The notes beneath the pieces are model-generated. The model was not told the origin of the DNA and did not search any database. It worked only from the letters and a program-made list of their open reading frames with translations. Positions 10,760 through 23,414 of a stretch of 64,000 nt of DNA are shown here, piece by piece. A program made the position numbers and the translations under genes. Position 1 is the stretch's first letter. Each line of letters starts with the position of its first letter. The DNA comes from Microstegium vimineum (lineage: Eukaryota; Streptophyta; Magnoliopsida; Poales; Poaceae). The stretch spans positions 51,968,122-52,032,121 of the forward strand of contig CM039127.1 of NCBI GenBank assembly GCA_022036555.1, given 5' to 3'.

Positions 10760-12492
10760 TGCCCGTCTCCTCTCTCCTCTTTCTCCCTCCCCGCCGCCGC
10801 CACAGGCCGCACCACATTGCTGGCTCCGCGCGCCTACCTGCTCGGTGCTCACCGCCGTCGCTGGAGTGCGGGGGTACCGCACGAGCTCAGCCACCGGGTG
10901 GCCCTCCCCTCCTCCTGCCGCCTTCTCCCTGCGGCGGCCACCTGCAACAGCCGCGCGCTGATGTCGCTGCAGGCGGCGGCCGCCGCACCCGCCGCCAGTG
11001 CGGTCGACGAGGAGACCCCCGCCTCCTCCCCTCCTTCAGGTGCGTCTCGCCCCTCTAGCATCCCCCTTATCCTCAGATTCCAGGTTGGACTGTCGTGAAA
11101 CCGCTGAGTTGCTCGCTCGTGCAACTGACCGTGAGAGCCGCATTTGATCTGTGAGCGGTCGAAGTGGGAGCGGGCTACTAGCAACGTTTCTAATCTAAGG
11201 GCGAAGCGTGGCGAAGTAATTGGTTGTTTCGCTGACCCTGCAGATGCTAGCAAGGGGGCGGAGAACCTGGTGGTCATCGGCTCTAGAACAGCCGGTTACA
11301 CTGCTGCCATCTACGCCGCCCGGGCAAACCTGAAGCATGTCGTGTTTGAAGGGTTCCAGGTGGGCGGTTCCCTGGCGGGCAGCTGATGACCACCACCGAG
11401 GTGGAGAATTTCCCTGGCTTCCCGGAAGGTATAACTGGGCCTGATCTCATGGACAGGTGAAACTGTTCCGATGACGGAGCCATCTGGTTCGATTTTGATA
11501 GTGTCATGTTGGTTTTGTTACTGTGCTTACATCATCGCCGGTGCATTGGTTAAAACCAGGATGCGCAAGCAAGCGGAACGCTGGGGCGTAGAGCTTCACC
11601 AAGAGGATGTTGAGTTTGTGAATGTAAAGAGCAGCCTGTTTGTTATTCGTGGGAGCGACCGTGAGGTACACGCTGTAGTGCTATTCCTCATGCATGTTCG
11701 TCCTCTATAATTTTATTTGGAGTTTGAATTTTTCATTTTGCACAAGGTGGTGTTGTGTGTTCAATGGATGGTATTAGCATAATTGAACAGTCTAATCAAA
11801 GATAAAGTCCATTGATGATAATAAAAAAACATAGGAGCTTTTATATAAGGGGGAGGAGGATGCATGTTCGTCCTCTATAATCTTTGTTGTCTTCAAAAGC
11901 AAGCTTTTGAATGTAGGTCAGTCCAGTGTTTATATGGTTTACTTGATTATATAGGTCTTACACTACTGTCTGGTCTTATGGTCTTTATTTTTTCTGTTAC
12001 CTGCCTCTTGTTTGTAGTTTCTACAATATGTACCCATTTGATATTGCAGACTTGCAATCACCTGGTACTCCTGTTTTTAAATATGTGACATTTAAGATAA
12101 GCTAATTAGTTTATTTTTAACTAATTAGCTTGCCCTAAACATCACATATTTAAAAACGGATCGAGTATAATGAACGCAATCTATTTTAGACATTTTCTTC
12201 TCTGCATTAATCTCAGGGCATATGTAGGTGAAATGTCATAGTATAATCATTGCAACTGGAGCTACGGCTAAGCACCTTCGGCTGCCTCGTGAAGATGAAT
12301 TTTGGAGTAGAGGCATCAGCGCATGCGCTATATGTGATGGAGCATCACCGCTGTTCAAGGGCCAAGTTCTTGCAGTTGTTGGGGGTGGTGATGTAGCTAC
12401 AGAGGAAGCAATATATTTGACAAAATATGCTCGACATGTTCATTTACTTGTTAAAAGGATAATCTACGGGCATCCAAAGCTATGCAGGACAG
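10760..12492 (+). pseudogene. NTRC: Truncated NTRC (chloroplast NADPH-thioredoxin reductase C) pseudogene
   Basis: NTRC is a plastid enzyme that fuses an NADPH-thioredoxin reductase to a thioredoxin domain and reduces 2-Cys peroxiredoxins. Exon remnants: to 11039 (transit-peptide region, no in-frame ATG at the expected start), 11244-11456, 11560-11665, 12228-12492. Recognisable pieces are GAENLVVIG, YTAAIYAARANLK, TTTEVENFPGFPEGI, RMRKQAERWG, VKCHSIIIATGATAK, the redox site ACAICDG and AVVGGGD. Defects: the FAD-binding glycine motif reads GSRTAG instead of GSGPAG; a one-base loss around 11365 gives a stop; exon 4 is one base short, breaking LRASKAMQDR; and I find neither the second half of the reductase nor the thioredoxin domain. 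Splice sites of the remaining exons look normal, so this is a genomic duplicate and not a retrocopy. Confidence 0.85.
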
Positions 12493-15400
12493 GTAAAAAA
12501 TTTCAAGTATTTTTCCTAGGAATGTTCTATTCTGTTCACACAGACATATATGCTACCAGCAGATTGCTAGCATTTCACATATCTTGGCATCAGCACTTAT
12601 TAGGAGTAATAGTGAGACTGATTTTTCTTTTTTAGCTATAATATATTTTTGTAACCCATAAATCATAATTATTATAGCACTGTATTATTTTAGGCTAGGG
12701 CTATTGCTTTCAAGTAGTGGTCTTCTAGGTGTCATTGTAAAATGCTGTATTTAGCCAATAATCTACAGTTTGTTGGATGTGAGGAGGATGAGGAGTACTT
12801 ACTGGCAGTGGGTGGCTGATGGAAGCAACAACAGTGACTACTTGGATGACGATGATGAGTGCGAGGGCATATGGATGACGATGGACAGGGGCTGCACTCC
12901 GAGGACAAGAGGGTATGTAGAGAGTGATGTGGTCCATTCCTGAATTTTTTACCTTAGCTTCTTGGATTCTGATTGAATCTATTGGGTGATGATTAATTGG
13001 TGGACATTTAATCTTGATTTGCTTCATTTGTTGCAGTATACATATAGTTGTATGTGCACGAACTAGAGTAGGTTCATCACCTGATGAATGAAAACCTCAA
13101 GCTCAAGAGGCAGTGCAAGCAAGCACCTCCAGTTTTTCTCTTTTGTTTATCTAATTAGCAACATCATTACCATGAACTGGTCATGACACTAGAGAAAATG
13201 CATCCGTTTCAGTTTATTTAAAAGGCTCATCGTGTACTGTGCACACAACATTCATCACACCACGTTGAGTTCTTGGCCAATATATGTTATACAAGCACAG
13301 TTCATTCAGCATGTAGCACCAACTAGAAGCTTTTTAGCCAATCCCCACAGCTGCCCCAGAAAGAAAATGACTTGTGGTAAATGTATTATTAAATATAAAA
13401 TTGGAACAATCATCAAAAGATAGCAGTAGCACACTAACCTCAGTTCTAATCTCTTGCAGTATTCAAATATAGTTTGTGCATTATATCCTAGATAGATATC
13501 TGTACATTGTTGTCCAAACCATATGTTTCATTTCTTGGTTGGTTGTGTGGTTACCTGATGAGTTCCAGAAATGCGGTGCATTTTAGCAAAGTTAGCCATA
13601 GAGGTCGAGTGGCAGGCTTTTATTATCACTGCTAATTACCAATTAAAAATGTTGTAAAGGATATGTCCTCTGTTTAGGATAAAGTGAAAGGTAACTTCTC
13701 CATGACATAACATTACGGTCAGAAATTGAAGTCACTCTGAAACTTACTACATGAGTGAGGCTATTAATGGATATAGTTTTTTACCTATATGTGCCTACTG
13801 ATTAACGACACATTGTTTTGGCTTTCCTGCTTTATCAGGTCATTACTCGTCAGTGAAGAACACTGCAAGGAAGGATTCAGTGTCTTTGGCCATTGCTCTA
13901 GGCTTACTGTCCAGTGTCTATCACTACAAGGTTTCTAGGTTCGTCTTCTGGTTGTTGCTGCATTCTAAAGAAATCTGGTATATATACATTAGCAATAGGA
14001 ACTCGGTTTGCTAAGAAGGGAAATGGAGTTAAAGTTTACTTTGTACATCAGAGATTATTTTGTTTATTTTCTCAATAAAAATATATATGAAGTCTTGTCA
14101 TGATCTAATTCCTAAAAAATGGTCTTCCCATGAGCTAGAGTCTCTGTTACAGCACCTCGACACTAGGATTCAGCTCTCGCTATTGTGGAAACGCCAAGCC
14201 TATAAGCCTCCTATATATAACAATGATGCCAAAACCATAAGCTTCCTAGCTTAGAAATGCATGAGTACATTTTACCAGGTTTATGTGCATCTCTTTGTTC
14301 TTATGCTAAGTTTTGCATGAGATTACTATTTCTTATTTTAAAACTGCAGGTTTATGTGTATCCCAAATTCTTCCGGCAATTAGCTTAGTTTTGGTTGGTT
14401 TGTGACTGATATGGTTCATATTTTTCCTTATATTTAAGCTACAACGTTCTTCTGTTTTACAGTGCCCCACTACCTCTGTTCATCCGTAGTCATCTCTTGC
14501 GTCTCCAATGCCTTCAAAACACTATGGCAAGCTTAGAAATATTTTAACTGCTATATCTGTATGGCATCCTAGCTTTTTAAAAGATCTTGATCCAAGGATG
14601 ATGTAATATGATGATAATGACAATGTCTGCGATTAGTATCTTCAATCATAGAATGTTTTTTGTTCTTCAATTCATTGCAGGGCGCCCTTCGGGCGCCTGA
14701 TGTTCTAGTCAACTGTAACAAGTGGCCTGGGACGAGCTGCTCTCTCCTGGGTGCACAGTCAAATGGAAATGTAGAGTTGTCAGCTCTTCAGTCCAGACAA
14801 GCACGCTTACGCTTTCCAGCAATCTTCTAACACCAAAAGGGGCGAATCGAGATTAGGGAATTATGATATGATGCTGATAGAGGCATAGTTGTTTGGCTGA
14901 AACCATAACAACCAACAATAAACATAACATAGGGACAGCAGGTTCAGCTATGTGCTTGTCACATTGTGCATTATCTTTCACTTACTATACTCCTAATCCC
15001 ATTAATCTCGGATAAGCCATCGGCGGTTACCTGCTTCTTCTTCTTTTTTATAGAATCATTTGGCGATTACCTGCTGCAAGGGGACATTAAGCTCTGCGCC
15101 TGTTTGGGCCTCAAAGGTTTGATTGGCCATTTAGGCTTCCCTTCAAATAAGTCGATACACAGATAATTGAGTTTACATGAGTAGCAAGTTATAAAGAGGC
15201 TGTCGACACACAGATAATTGAGTTTATATTATGGGGAAACTAACTGACATCATTGCTTCACGACAGAGCGTTCATTAGTGAGAAACTACATATGAGTGCC
15301 ATCTCGGATGGTTGCAGCAAGTCGACTGTTTCTCCACACATACAAAAACTCCCGGTGCTTAATGAGTCGCTTGACCGCGCAACGGGACCGGATGAGCTAA

Positions 15401-15968
15401 AAACCCCCATGATTTTGGTTTAAAAATGAAAATGTTCTGCACGCCAGTATTTTATTATAAGAAAAACTAGGAGCATGGAGTATTAGAGTAAGGTGTCCTC
15501 TTTTAGCTCAACACTCGTCAGAGTATAATAATTCAGACAGCTGCAGGCCACCTACCTATCGTCGTTGTCTGCAAGTCCACTCTAGCTAAGCTAAGCTAAG
15601 GCCGTCTTCACTCCAAAGGATGCGCGCACAAACAAACCTTGGTTTGCACTGCACTACACTGCAACGCCCACACGAGGACAACACAAAATGTAGGTATGCA
15701 TTGGACGGCGAAACAAATTGAGCATTTGCAGCAACCAAGCAACCAAGCGAATTGAAGTTACGTTGGCGATTGGCAGGCACAGGGTGGTCACAGGCTCACA
15801 GCCTCAGTCACAGGTCACGGAATGGACGCACTCGCTGCAAACTGCAAGCTGACAACAATTGGTCTTTGCAATATATTATTTCAACAACAATGATTTCCTC
15901 AAATCAATATAATCATTGCATTCCACGGACGGAACTTAATAATAATATAGTTTCCTTAATAAATATAA
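12493..15968. other. Gene-poor stretch after the NTRC remnant
   Basis: AT-rich DNA. One exon-like segment lies at 13839-13930: it is preceded by TTTATCAG, followed by GT, and open for 30 codons. I cannot assign it. I looked for the missing NTRC exons and did not see them. Confidence 0.4.
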
Positions 15969-16772
15969 GAGTAAAGTGCACCAGCGGTCCCTAAACTTGC
16001 GCTCATGTGTCATCCTGGTCTCTAAACTCGTAAATTGACCGTTTATGTCCTCAAACTTGTTCAGTTGTGTCATCCCGGTCCCTAAACTTGTAAATCGACC
16101 ATTTAAATCCTTAAACTTATTCATCTGTGTCATCCCGGTCCCTAAACTTGTTCGGTTGTGTCATTTGGTCCAAACAGAACGATCCAAAAATTAGATATCA
16201 AAAAATAATTCATAACTTTTTTATATGAACTCGAATGAAGACAAACTTTATATTAAAATTGTAGCTCTCAAGGTGATCTACAGCTTTATAGTTGAAAAAT
16301 TTTCTATTTGAAATCATTTAGTGCTCGAAAACTTAATTTTAAATTTTAAATTTTAAAATCTATAAGCATACATTAATATTTTGGGGGCATAAATAGTTTT
16401 ATTTTAAAAACTTTTGAACTACAGAGTTATAGATCACGTCGAAAGCTACAATTTTAATATAAAGTTTGTATTCATTCGAGTTCATATGAAAAATTTATAA
16501 ATTATTTTTTGATATGTAGTTTTTTATCATTCTGTTTGGACCAAGATGACACACTTGAACAAGTTTAGGGACCGAGATAATACAGCTGAACAAGTTTAAG
16601 GACCTAAACGACCGACTTCTAAGTTTAGGGAGCGGGATGACACAACCGAACAAGTTTAGGGACCGGAATGACACAGATGAACAAGTTTAAAGATCTAAAC
16701 GATCGATTTGCGAGTTTAGGAACCGAGATGACACATGAGCACAAGTTTAAGGACCGCTAGTGCACTTTACTC
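15969..16772. mobile_element. MULE-type fold-back MITE
   Basis: An 804-bp non-autonomous element flanked by the exact 9-bp duplication TAAATATAA (15960-15968 and 16773-16781), the target size of Mutator-like elements. The ends are inverted: GAGTAAAGTGCAC on the left and GTGCACTTTACTC on the right. Both arms carry several copies of a roughly 60-base unit containing CGGTCCCTAAACTTGTT and GTGTCATCC, and the AT-rich middle is also largely self-complementary. There is no coding capacity. Confidence 0.88.
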
Positions 16773-16859
16773 TAAATATAATCATTTTAGTCAAGTTTTT
16801 AACTAGCTATTAGTCAACTAACTAACCAACCATAGCTAATTTAAACTATTTATTTTGTC

Positions 16860-17229
16860 AAAGGGTTCACAGCGCAATGGCAAAGGCCATTGGTTGGGGG
16901 GCTCCCACTCAGGGTTCAAATCCTAGGTGCGACACTTTATTCTGGATTTATTCTAGGATTTTCCGGCGCTACGCATTAAGTGGTAGGCGACGTTAGGTGC
17001 GACACTTTATTCTGGATTTATTCTAGGATTTTCCGGCGCTACGCATTAAGTGGTAGGCGACGTTCCCGGCTCAGTTCTTTGAAGGTGCTCATAGGGGTAG
17101 GGTTTGCGTGCGTGTGTTCGTAGGGGTTTGCGTGCGTGTGTTCGTAGGGGTTTGCGTGCGTGTGTTCGTAGGGACGAGTGTACGTACGTATTGAGTGTCT
17201 GCGTTGTACTGTGTACTCTCAAAAAAAAA
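16860..17229 (+). mobile_element. tRNA-derived SINE with internal duplications
   Basis: A pol III-type head carries a B-box-like GGTTCAAATCC near 16914, followed by a body ending in an A-run at 17221-17229. An 11-bp direct repeat TTAAACTATTT flanks it (16841-16851 and 17230-17240). The body contains a perfect 70-bp tandem duplication (16925-16994 and 16995-17064) and a 24-bp unit in three exact copies from 17102 to 17173. The general layout matches known grass SINEs; the family was not determined. Confidence 0.7.
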
Positions 17230-17965
17230 TTAAACTATTTTTTTAGCCCAACTAAAAACTAGTTATACCTATCAAAAAGACCTTAAGTTCCGTCCTGTAA
17301 GGTGGGTCCCACTCTTGTTGGTCCACATCGCTTTGTTCGTCATGTATAAAAGTCGGTTAATTTTGACTGATTGAATAGTATTATGTGAAAGAATAAACTA
17401 AAACAAGTTAGAAGTAGTTTAAACGAGCGGAGCATCGTTTCCTACCCGTGGAGCATCGTTTCCTACCCGTGTTACACGTCCCGGTCGCAGCTATAGTTTG
17501 CACGTACACAAAAATCCGCGTACAAGATTTGTATTTGCACTCTGTACTAGCAGACAACTTTGTTACATGAATCTCATGCTCCATAGCAAGTTATTAGTAC
17601 TGTCAAACAGACTTGGACGTATAAACCTCGTATTTCATACTAAATTGTTCTCTCTGTTTTTTCTCTAGAGCAAGGGTTGAGCTATCCCAGCTTAGCTAGC
17701 TAGCCATGCTAGCTCTCAAATATGAACCAAACATACACTAAGGCGTATTTGACATGTAGGAAGTAATTTTTAGTAGTTTGCTCTAGATCCTTAAATAAAT
17801 AAGATTCCATTTTTTAAAAAAGCAACTTATATGTTGTTTGGTTTGACCCTGTAGTTATTTTGGAGTCAAACACTATAACTAAATGATACTAAATATATTT
17901 TAGTCCTCTCTAATTACTTTGGAGTGACTAAAAGGAATATCTAGGGCAAACCAAATATGGCCTTA

Positions 17966-18170
17966 GGGCACTCCTAATGCTAGATTCTAACATAGAGTCC
18001 AAGTCTATTTATTACCACTTATTTATGATATTTTGCTGATGTGGCAGTATATTTATTGAAGAAAGATGATGAAAAACAAGACTCCAAGTCTTATTTAGAC
18101 TCCAAGTCCACAATATTTAAGGTAATAAATAGGTTTAGACTCTATAATAGAGTCTGTATAGAGAGTGCCC
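17966..18170. mobile_element. Tourist-like MITE
   Basis: A 205-bp element between TTA target duplications (17963-17965 and 18171-18173) with terminal inverted repeats starting GGGCACTC. The interior has complementary segments such as AGACTCCAAGTC. It has no ORF. The left neighbour (about 17740-17965) may be another decayed MITE, with ends resembling GGCGTATTTG and CAAATATGGCC. Confidence 0.7.
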
Positions 18171-18392
18171 TTAGTGTAAGGAGGTTTCTATTTATTACTA
18201 TAGAATCTAGAACATGATTACACTTAATTTCTTTCCTCTCTATGCAAACCTTCTTTTAACAGACATTATCACTTCTTCACACCAAAGTGTCCACTCCAAG
18301 TCTCCAACGGGACCGGGACATTTATTTATGAAGATGATATACAAGAAAACACCGAGGGCTTTTACGAAAAACGCTCACCACCTCCCGCCACG

Positions 18393-18400
18393 TATATATT
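18393..18400 (+). promoter_or_regulatory. TATA box of the hexosaminidase gene
   Basis: TATATATT about 100 bases before the ATG at 18494, followed by a CT-rich leader. Positional inference. Confidence 0.55.
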
Positions 18401-18493
18401 TGATGATCGCCGCGATTCTCTCTCTCTCATCCAAATCACCGAAAAGTCCATCACACCATCAGCACATTAAAATTATCACCCGATCTTCCCAAA

Positions 18494-21400
18494 ATGCCCC
18501 CCAACTTCCTCCACGCAAACCTCCTCTCGGCCCTCCTCCTGGCCGGCTTCGCCGCCGCCGCCGCCGCGCGGCGCCACGCGTCGCCGGCCGCGAACGCGAC
18601 CTACGCTGGCGAGCCTGTCTACATCTGGCCGCTACCCAAGAGCGTCTCGTCCGGGTCCCAGACCCTGACGGTGGACCCGGACCTCGCGCTCGACCCGCAG
18701 GGCCCCGGCGGCCGCTCCCTGGCCGTGGCTGAGGCGTTCCAGCGGTACCGGGGCCTCGTGTTCGCGCCGTGGGCGCACGCTGCGCGCTCGCGTGGGGCGC
18801 GGTACGATGTCTCCAGGCTCACCGTCGTCGTCTCCTCTGCCAACGACACCGTGCGTAGTGTAGCTTGCTTTGCTGGCTGGCTGGCTGCTTTCGTCTGGAT
18901 CAGTCCGTCAGTGCGCGGGTTGCTGTGACGTTTTCTCTTTTTTTTTTTGGTTCCGTGTATGTGTGTAGTTGGCGCTGGGGGTTGACGAGAGCTACGCCAT
19001 CTATGTGGGGGCTGCCGGCGGCGTCAATTCCATCGTCGGAGGAGCAATCATTGAGGTCTGGTCGTCTGGCCTCTTCCCCCACGGTTCTGCTCTGTAGCTT
19101 TTGTTCAATTCAGTGCAGCTGTGCTCCCTGCCTCCTTGTGTGGGTTTGTAGAGTTGACTGTCAATCGCATATAACTGCAAAATTTGTGGCACTAGTTTGT
19201 TGTTGGTGATTTTCACTGGAAATCAGGAATTGTTTTAGTTGTTGAGTTTTTTTTAGAATGGACTAAATAATGGCTAGTGATTGAAGTTCGTAATGCAGTT
19301 GAGATAAACTATTAAGCAACACTGGCAAGTAGTCTTGAGGGCATGATTTTAGTCACAGTTGTCTTATGATTGAGTGTACCAAGCCCTATGATTGAGTGCT
19401 CACAGGCTGACATACTTGCATTTGTATTGATCTTTTTTTTTTTACCAAGCATATGCTTGGTTTGCAAAGTCATTTGGTTTTCACTTTTATGTGCTTCGAT
19501 GTTGTAACTGAAGCCGTACTTTATCTGTACTTATAGGCACACACCATATATGGAGCTATTCGAGGACTGGAGGTACAAACTGAATGTGCAAATGACACCT
19601 TTTCATTTTTGGATTTCAATCAGCTTTTACATTAAGCCTGCTAATTGTAAACATGTTTTGATGTTTTAAGATTTTGGAGCATGCACATAAACATTAATTA
19701 TTTAATTGATTGGCAGACATTCAGTCAACTTTGTGTTTTCAACTATGACACCAAAAATATTGAAGTGCGCAATGCCCCATGGCATATTCAAGATGAGCCC
19801 CGCTTTGCTTTTCGTGGGCTGCTCCTAGGTATAAATGTAACGTAATGCTTGCACTAAAATCACTCTTATCCACAACAAACAGAATGTAAAGTGTGAAATG
19901 ATTAATTTTGCTTCTATCGCATGTATTGCAGACACCTCACGGCATTATCTTCCAGTTGATGTTATTAAGCAAGTGATCGACTCTATGTCATTTGCTAAGC
20001 TGGTAATACTACCATCTTCTGGGTCGCACATGTTATTCTACAACTACTAGAACTGCCATGTACTGAAACCTGGAGTTGTGTCCAGTAGAACGTTCTTCAT
20101 TGGCATATCATCGACGAGCAATCTTTTCCATTGGAGGTGCCAACATATCCAAACCTTTGGAAAGGATCATACTCCAAATGGGAGCGCTACACCGTGGAAG
20201 ATGCATATGATATTGTCAAGTATGTCATTATATCATTCGACTTGTTTATATTAAGCCTTTTATTTTTCCCATCTTAGTTATTTTTCTGACTGATGTTCTC
20301 CAATTGCTTCCATATATTGTCTCATACTTCGCCACGGTAAAGCTATGCTAAGAAAAGAGGTACTTTCAGCCACTTGCTACTTATAGTGCAGTCATAGAAA
20401 ATCTTTGCATGTATATCTTTCATCTAATTGACTGTAGTATATAACTATTTCAGTCAGAAATTACAAGTCATAGGTTTTTTATTGCCCTCAGCGAAAACAG
20501 CAGGGGAAACCCCACTGTGGTCAAATTTATTCATATAAATAGGAAATAAGTGCTGTACAAGGCAAAAAAATCCCAAAAGAGAAACAAACTGTATGAGGAG
20601 AAGAAAGAGAGAAAAAAGGAGGATAAATTAACATAGGATGTTTACATATATCAGGGCATTCTCTAATACCATGCTTACTAGTACTATTCTTTACTTTTGA
20701 CAGGTATCAATGTCATGGCTGAAATTGACGTGCCTGGTCATGCAGAATCATGGTGAGTTTGCCTGTAGCTTTCCTTATGATGTTCAGAGAGACAGAGTGA
20801 CTTCTCCCTCTGTTCCAGCGTAGATTTTTGCCAGTTGCTTTGAGTGCGATTTTTAGTTATGTCCTGCACAATTGAAGAAATTAATGGTTGTTATTTTATG
20901 ACGTTTATATAGTGTTACAAGTAGATTGATCAACTCCTGGGTACAGCATACTACCCACATCAAGAAATCAACATAATCCCACTTATTTGATTTTGATCCA
21001 TCGATTTACGTTTCAAATACAGCATACATGTGCAGATATTTCGAACTAGGTTATCTGATTAGGTTGTTATGCGATTTTTCTCCATTATAGCTCTTGAAAA
21101 TTTGTGCGCAAATTTATTTTTTGCAGGGGAGATGGATACCCAAAGCTCTGGCCTTCTCCCTATTGTAGAGAGCCATTAGATGTCTCTAGTAATTTCACAT
21201 TTGAAGTAATTTCTGGAATTTTGTCCGGTTAGTTCCTTTCACACTTCTTTCTCATTCTGGTTAAGTCATATGAGGACTTGAATACTAAATTACTAATTGG
21301 ACAAATACTCATTCACTCCATATTGTTTTCACATCCAATTTTATTTTTTTGAAGAAAGTAAAAAGGAATACAGTGAAATTATGCTATGTGGAATTTGGAG

Positions 21401-23414
21401 CCCCTATGCAAGTTCATTTCATCTGGCATATGAATTTCTTTTCCAAACTGTACTCAGTACTTTATCTAGAAATGGCATTCCAAAAATCATTAGGAATATG
21501 GATTGACCAACTCAATATTGGGTTGTGTTTGCTGAAATGTGCTCTTCTACAGCTAATGAAATTGACTTAAATAGTTAGCCAATCGTCTTGCATCAAAGAA
21601 CTATTATTGCAGAAATTCATGACCTGCTTTCCTAAAACCTAGTGGGAAACTATACACTCTTACTTCTTAGATTGGACTGAACTCTTGGATTGCTTTAGAA
21701 GCATGTGCAAGCAATCATAAATGTGCACAAATGTCATCCAGTGATAGTTGGGCCATCCTCCTGTACAAAACTTGTGCACCAAATATTGATAATGATCCAT
21801 AGTAATTTCTCTGTGTCTTTTGTATATATCAATTTGTGCATTATTGCATTATAACAAAATGGTTCATCAATATGGACCTTTTTATCTTCTCAGATATGAG
21901 GAAAATCTTTCCCTTCGGGCTGTTTCACTTGGGTGGTGATGAAGTAGATACAGGTTAGCCAATTTCTGTTGCAAATTAACTTCTAAATAGGAGTGTAAGA
22001 CTGTTTTAACTTTTAAGGAAAGTTGTTGTATGTGTCTTTAATACTGCTTTTTTTTTTGCCATGACAAACTATCATTTCTGTTTGCTGTATCAATTTTAAT
22101 TACAACTTCCATTCTATTTTTTGAGGTACACTCTGAACAGAGTGATTCATGCACCTTCATAGATATATCTTTTTCTATTGATGGGCAAAATGATAGTAAG
22201 TACCATATTACTTCTGATGCTCAAATGGATCTTGTGTAATTGTTCTCCATGTGTTGTCTGTTGAGCATAATGGTCACTGATACAGTAACACTATCGTGCC
22301 TAAATAGATGGTGATATATAAACATTTTAGTGTTAGAGTACCTTTGTTTCCTTCTGAAGTTTTTACCTGACTAATTCTAATATCCATGACAGGGTGCTGG
22401 AACACAACACCTAATGTGAGGCAGTGGTATGGAATCTTATCCAACAACTAGGTTTAATCCATGATTTATTGTCATCTGTTGCTTGATGTTCCTTTTATTT
22501 AATTGTTTAACATCCTCCATTTCAGGCTTAATGAGCGCAACATGACCACAAAGGATGCTTATAAATACTTTGTTCTGAAGGCCCAACAGTTGGCAATTAA
22601 GCTAAATTGGATTCCTGTGAATTGGTCTGTTCCTTATATCCTTGTTTACGTAGAACTTTAGAGTTTGAAGGGAAGAGGATGAGCTTAGTTTTGACTTGCA
22701 CCTGCAGGGAAGAAACCTTCAATTCATTCGAAGAAAAGCTCAATCCTCTGACAGTGGTGCACAATTGGTAAATCATAAATCTATTTGATGCTATGCAACC
22801 TGTTTGTTTCATTTCTTGACAATTATATCTTCCGTATCCAAACTGTCAATGCATAGTACTAAATAACTTTAACTTATGAAACACTTCAGGCTGGGGCCTG
22901 GAGTCTGCCCTAAGGTTGTGGCAAAAGGTTTCAGATGTATAATGAGCAATCAAGGTGTCTGGTACCTGGATCATCTTGATGTTCCCTGGGAAGATGTCTA
23001 CAGCGGCGAGCCACTAGATGGGATCAGTGACAAAGACCAGCAAAAGCTAGTACTTGGTGGGGAAGTTTGCATGTGGGGTGAAACAGCAGACACATCTGAT
23101 GTTCTACAAACAATATGGCCCCGAGCAGCTGCAGCAGCAGGTACGAGAGATGCATCATGGAAGTGTGAACCACAACCATTTTTTCCATCCACTTTTTCCA
23201 TAAGGACTCACTTGTCACCATTGAAATTACTACTGTAGAGCGTCTGTGGAGTCAATTGGAGGCCATAACTGCCCAAGACGTAGAAACAACCGTCTTGTCA
23301 CGTCTACACTATTTCAGATGCCTGCTGAATCACCGTGGCATCGCTGCAGCTCCAGTCACAAACTACTATGCTCGGAGGCCTCCGATTGGCCCAGGTTCAT
23401 GCTTTGTTCAGTAA
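18494..23414 (+). CDS. HEXO1: Beta-N-acetylhexosaminidase, GH20 (HEXO1-like)
   Basis: Removes terminal beta-linked GlcNAc/GalNAc, for example when trimming N-glycans. Family members act in the vacuole or apoplast, and the hydrophobic N-terminus (LLSALLLAGFAAAAAA) fits a signal peptide. Fifteen exons with one open frame: 18494-18850, 18969-19055, 19537-19572, 19717-19828, 19932-20002, 20089-20219, 20343-20359, 20704-20752, 21127-21227, 21894-21953, 22393-22426, 22526-22624, 22708-22767, 22890-23140, 23239-23414. Total 1641 nt, 546 aa, close to Arabidopsis HEXO1. Key motifs: RGLLLDTSRHYLPVDVIKQ, VLHWHIIDEQSFPLE, NVMAEIDVPGHAESW, HLGGDEVDT with the GH20 catalytic Asp336-Glu337, GGEVCMWGETADTSD and a C-terminal PPIGPGSCFVQ. 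Exon 7 is a 17-nt microexon. The gene appears intact. Confidence 0.95.

Noticed and set aside
16861..16925. tRNA gene at the SINE head
   Set aside because: It has a B-box-like sequence but no convincing cloverleaf or anticodon arm, and it is joined to a SINE body with an A-tail and target repeats.
17102..17173. CRISPR-like array
   Set aside because: Three head-to-tail 24-bp units without spacers inside a plant SINE are an ordinary tandem repeat.
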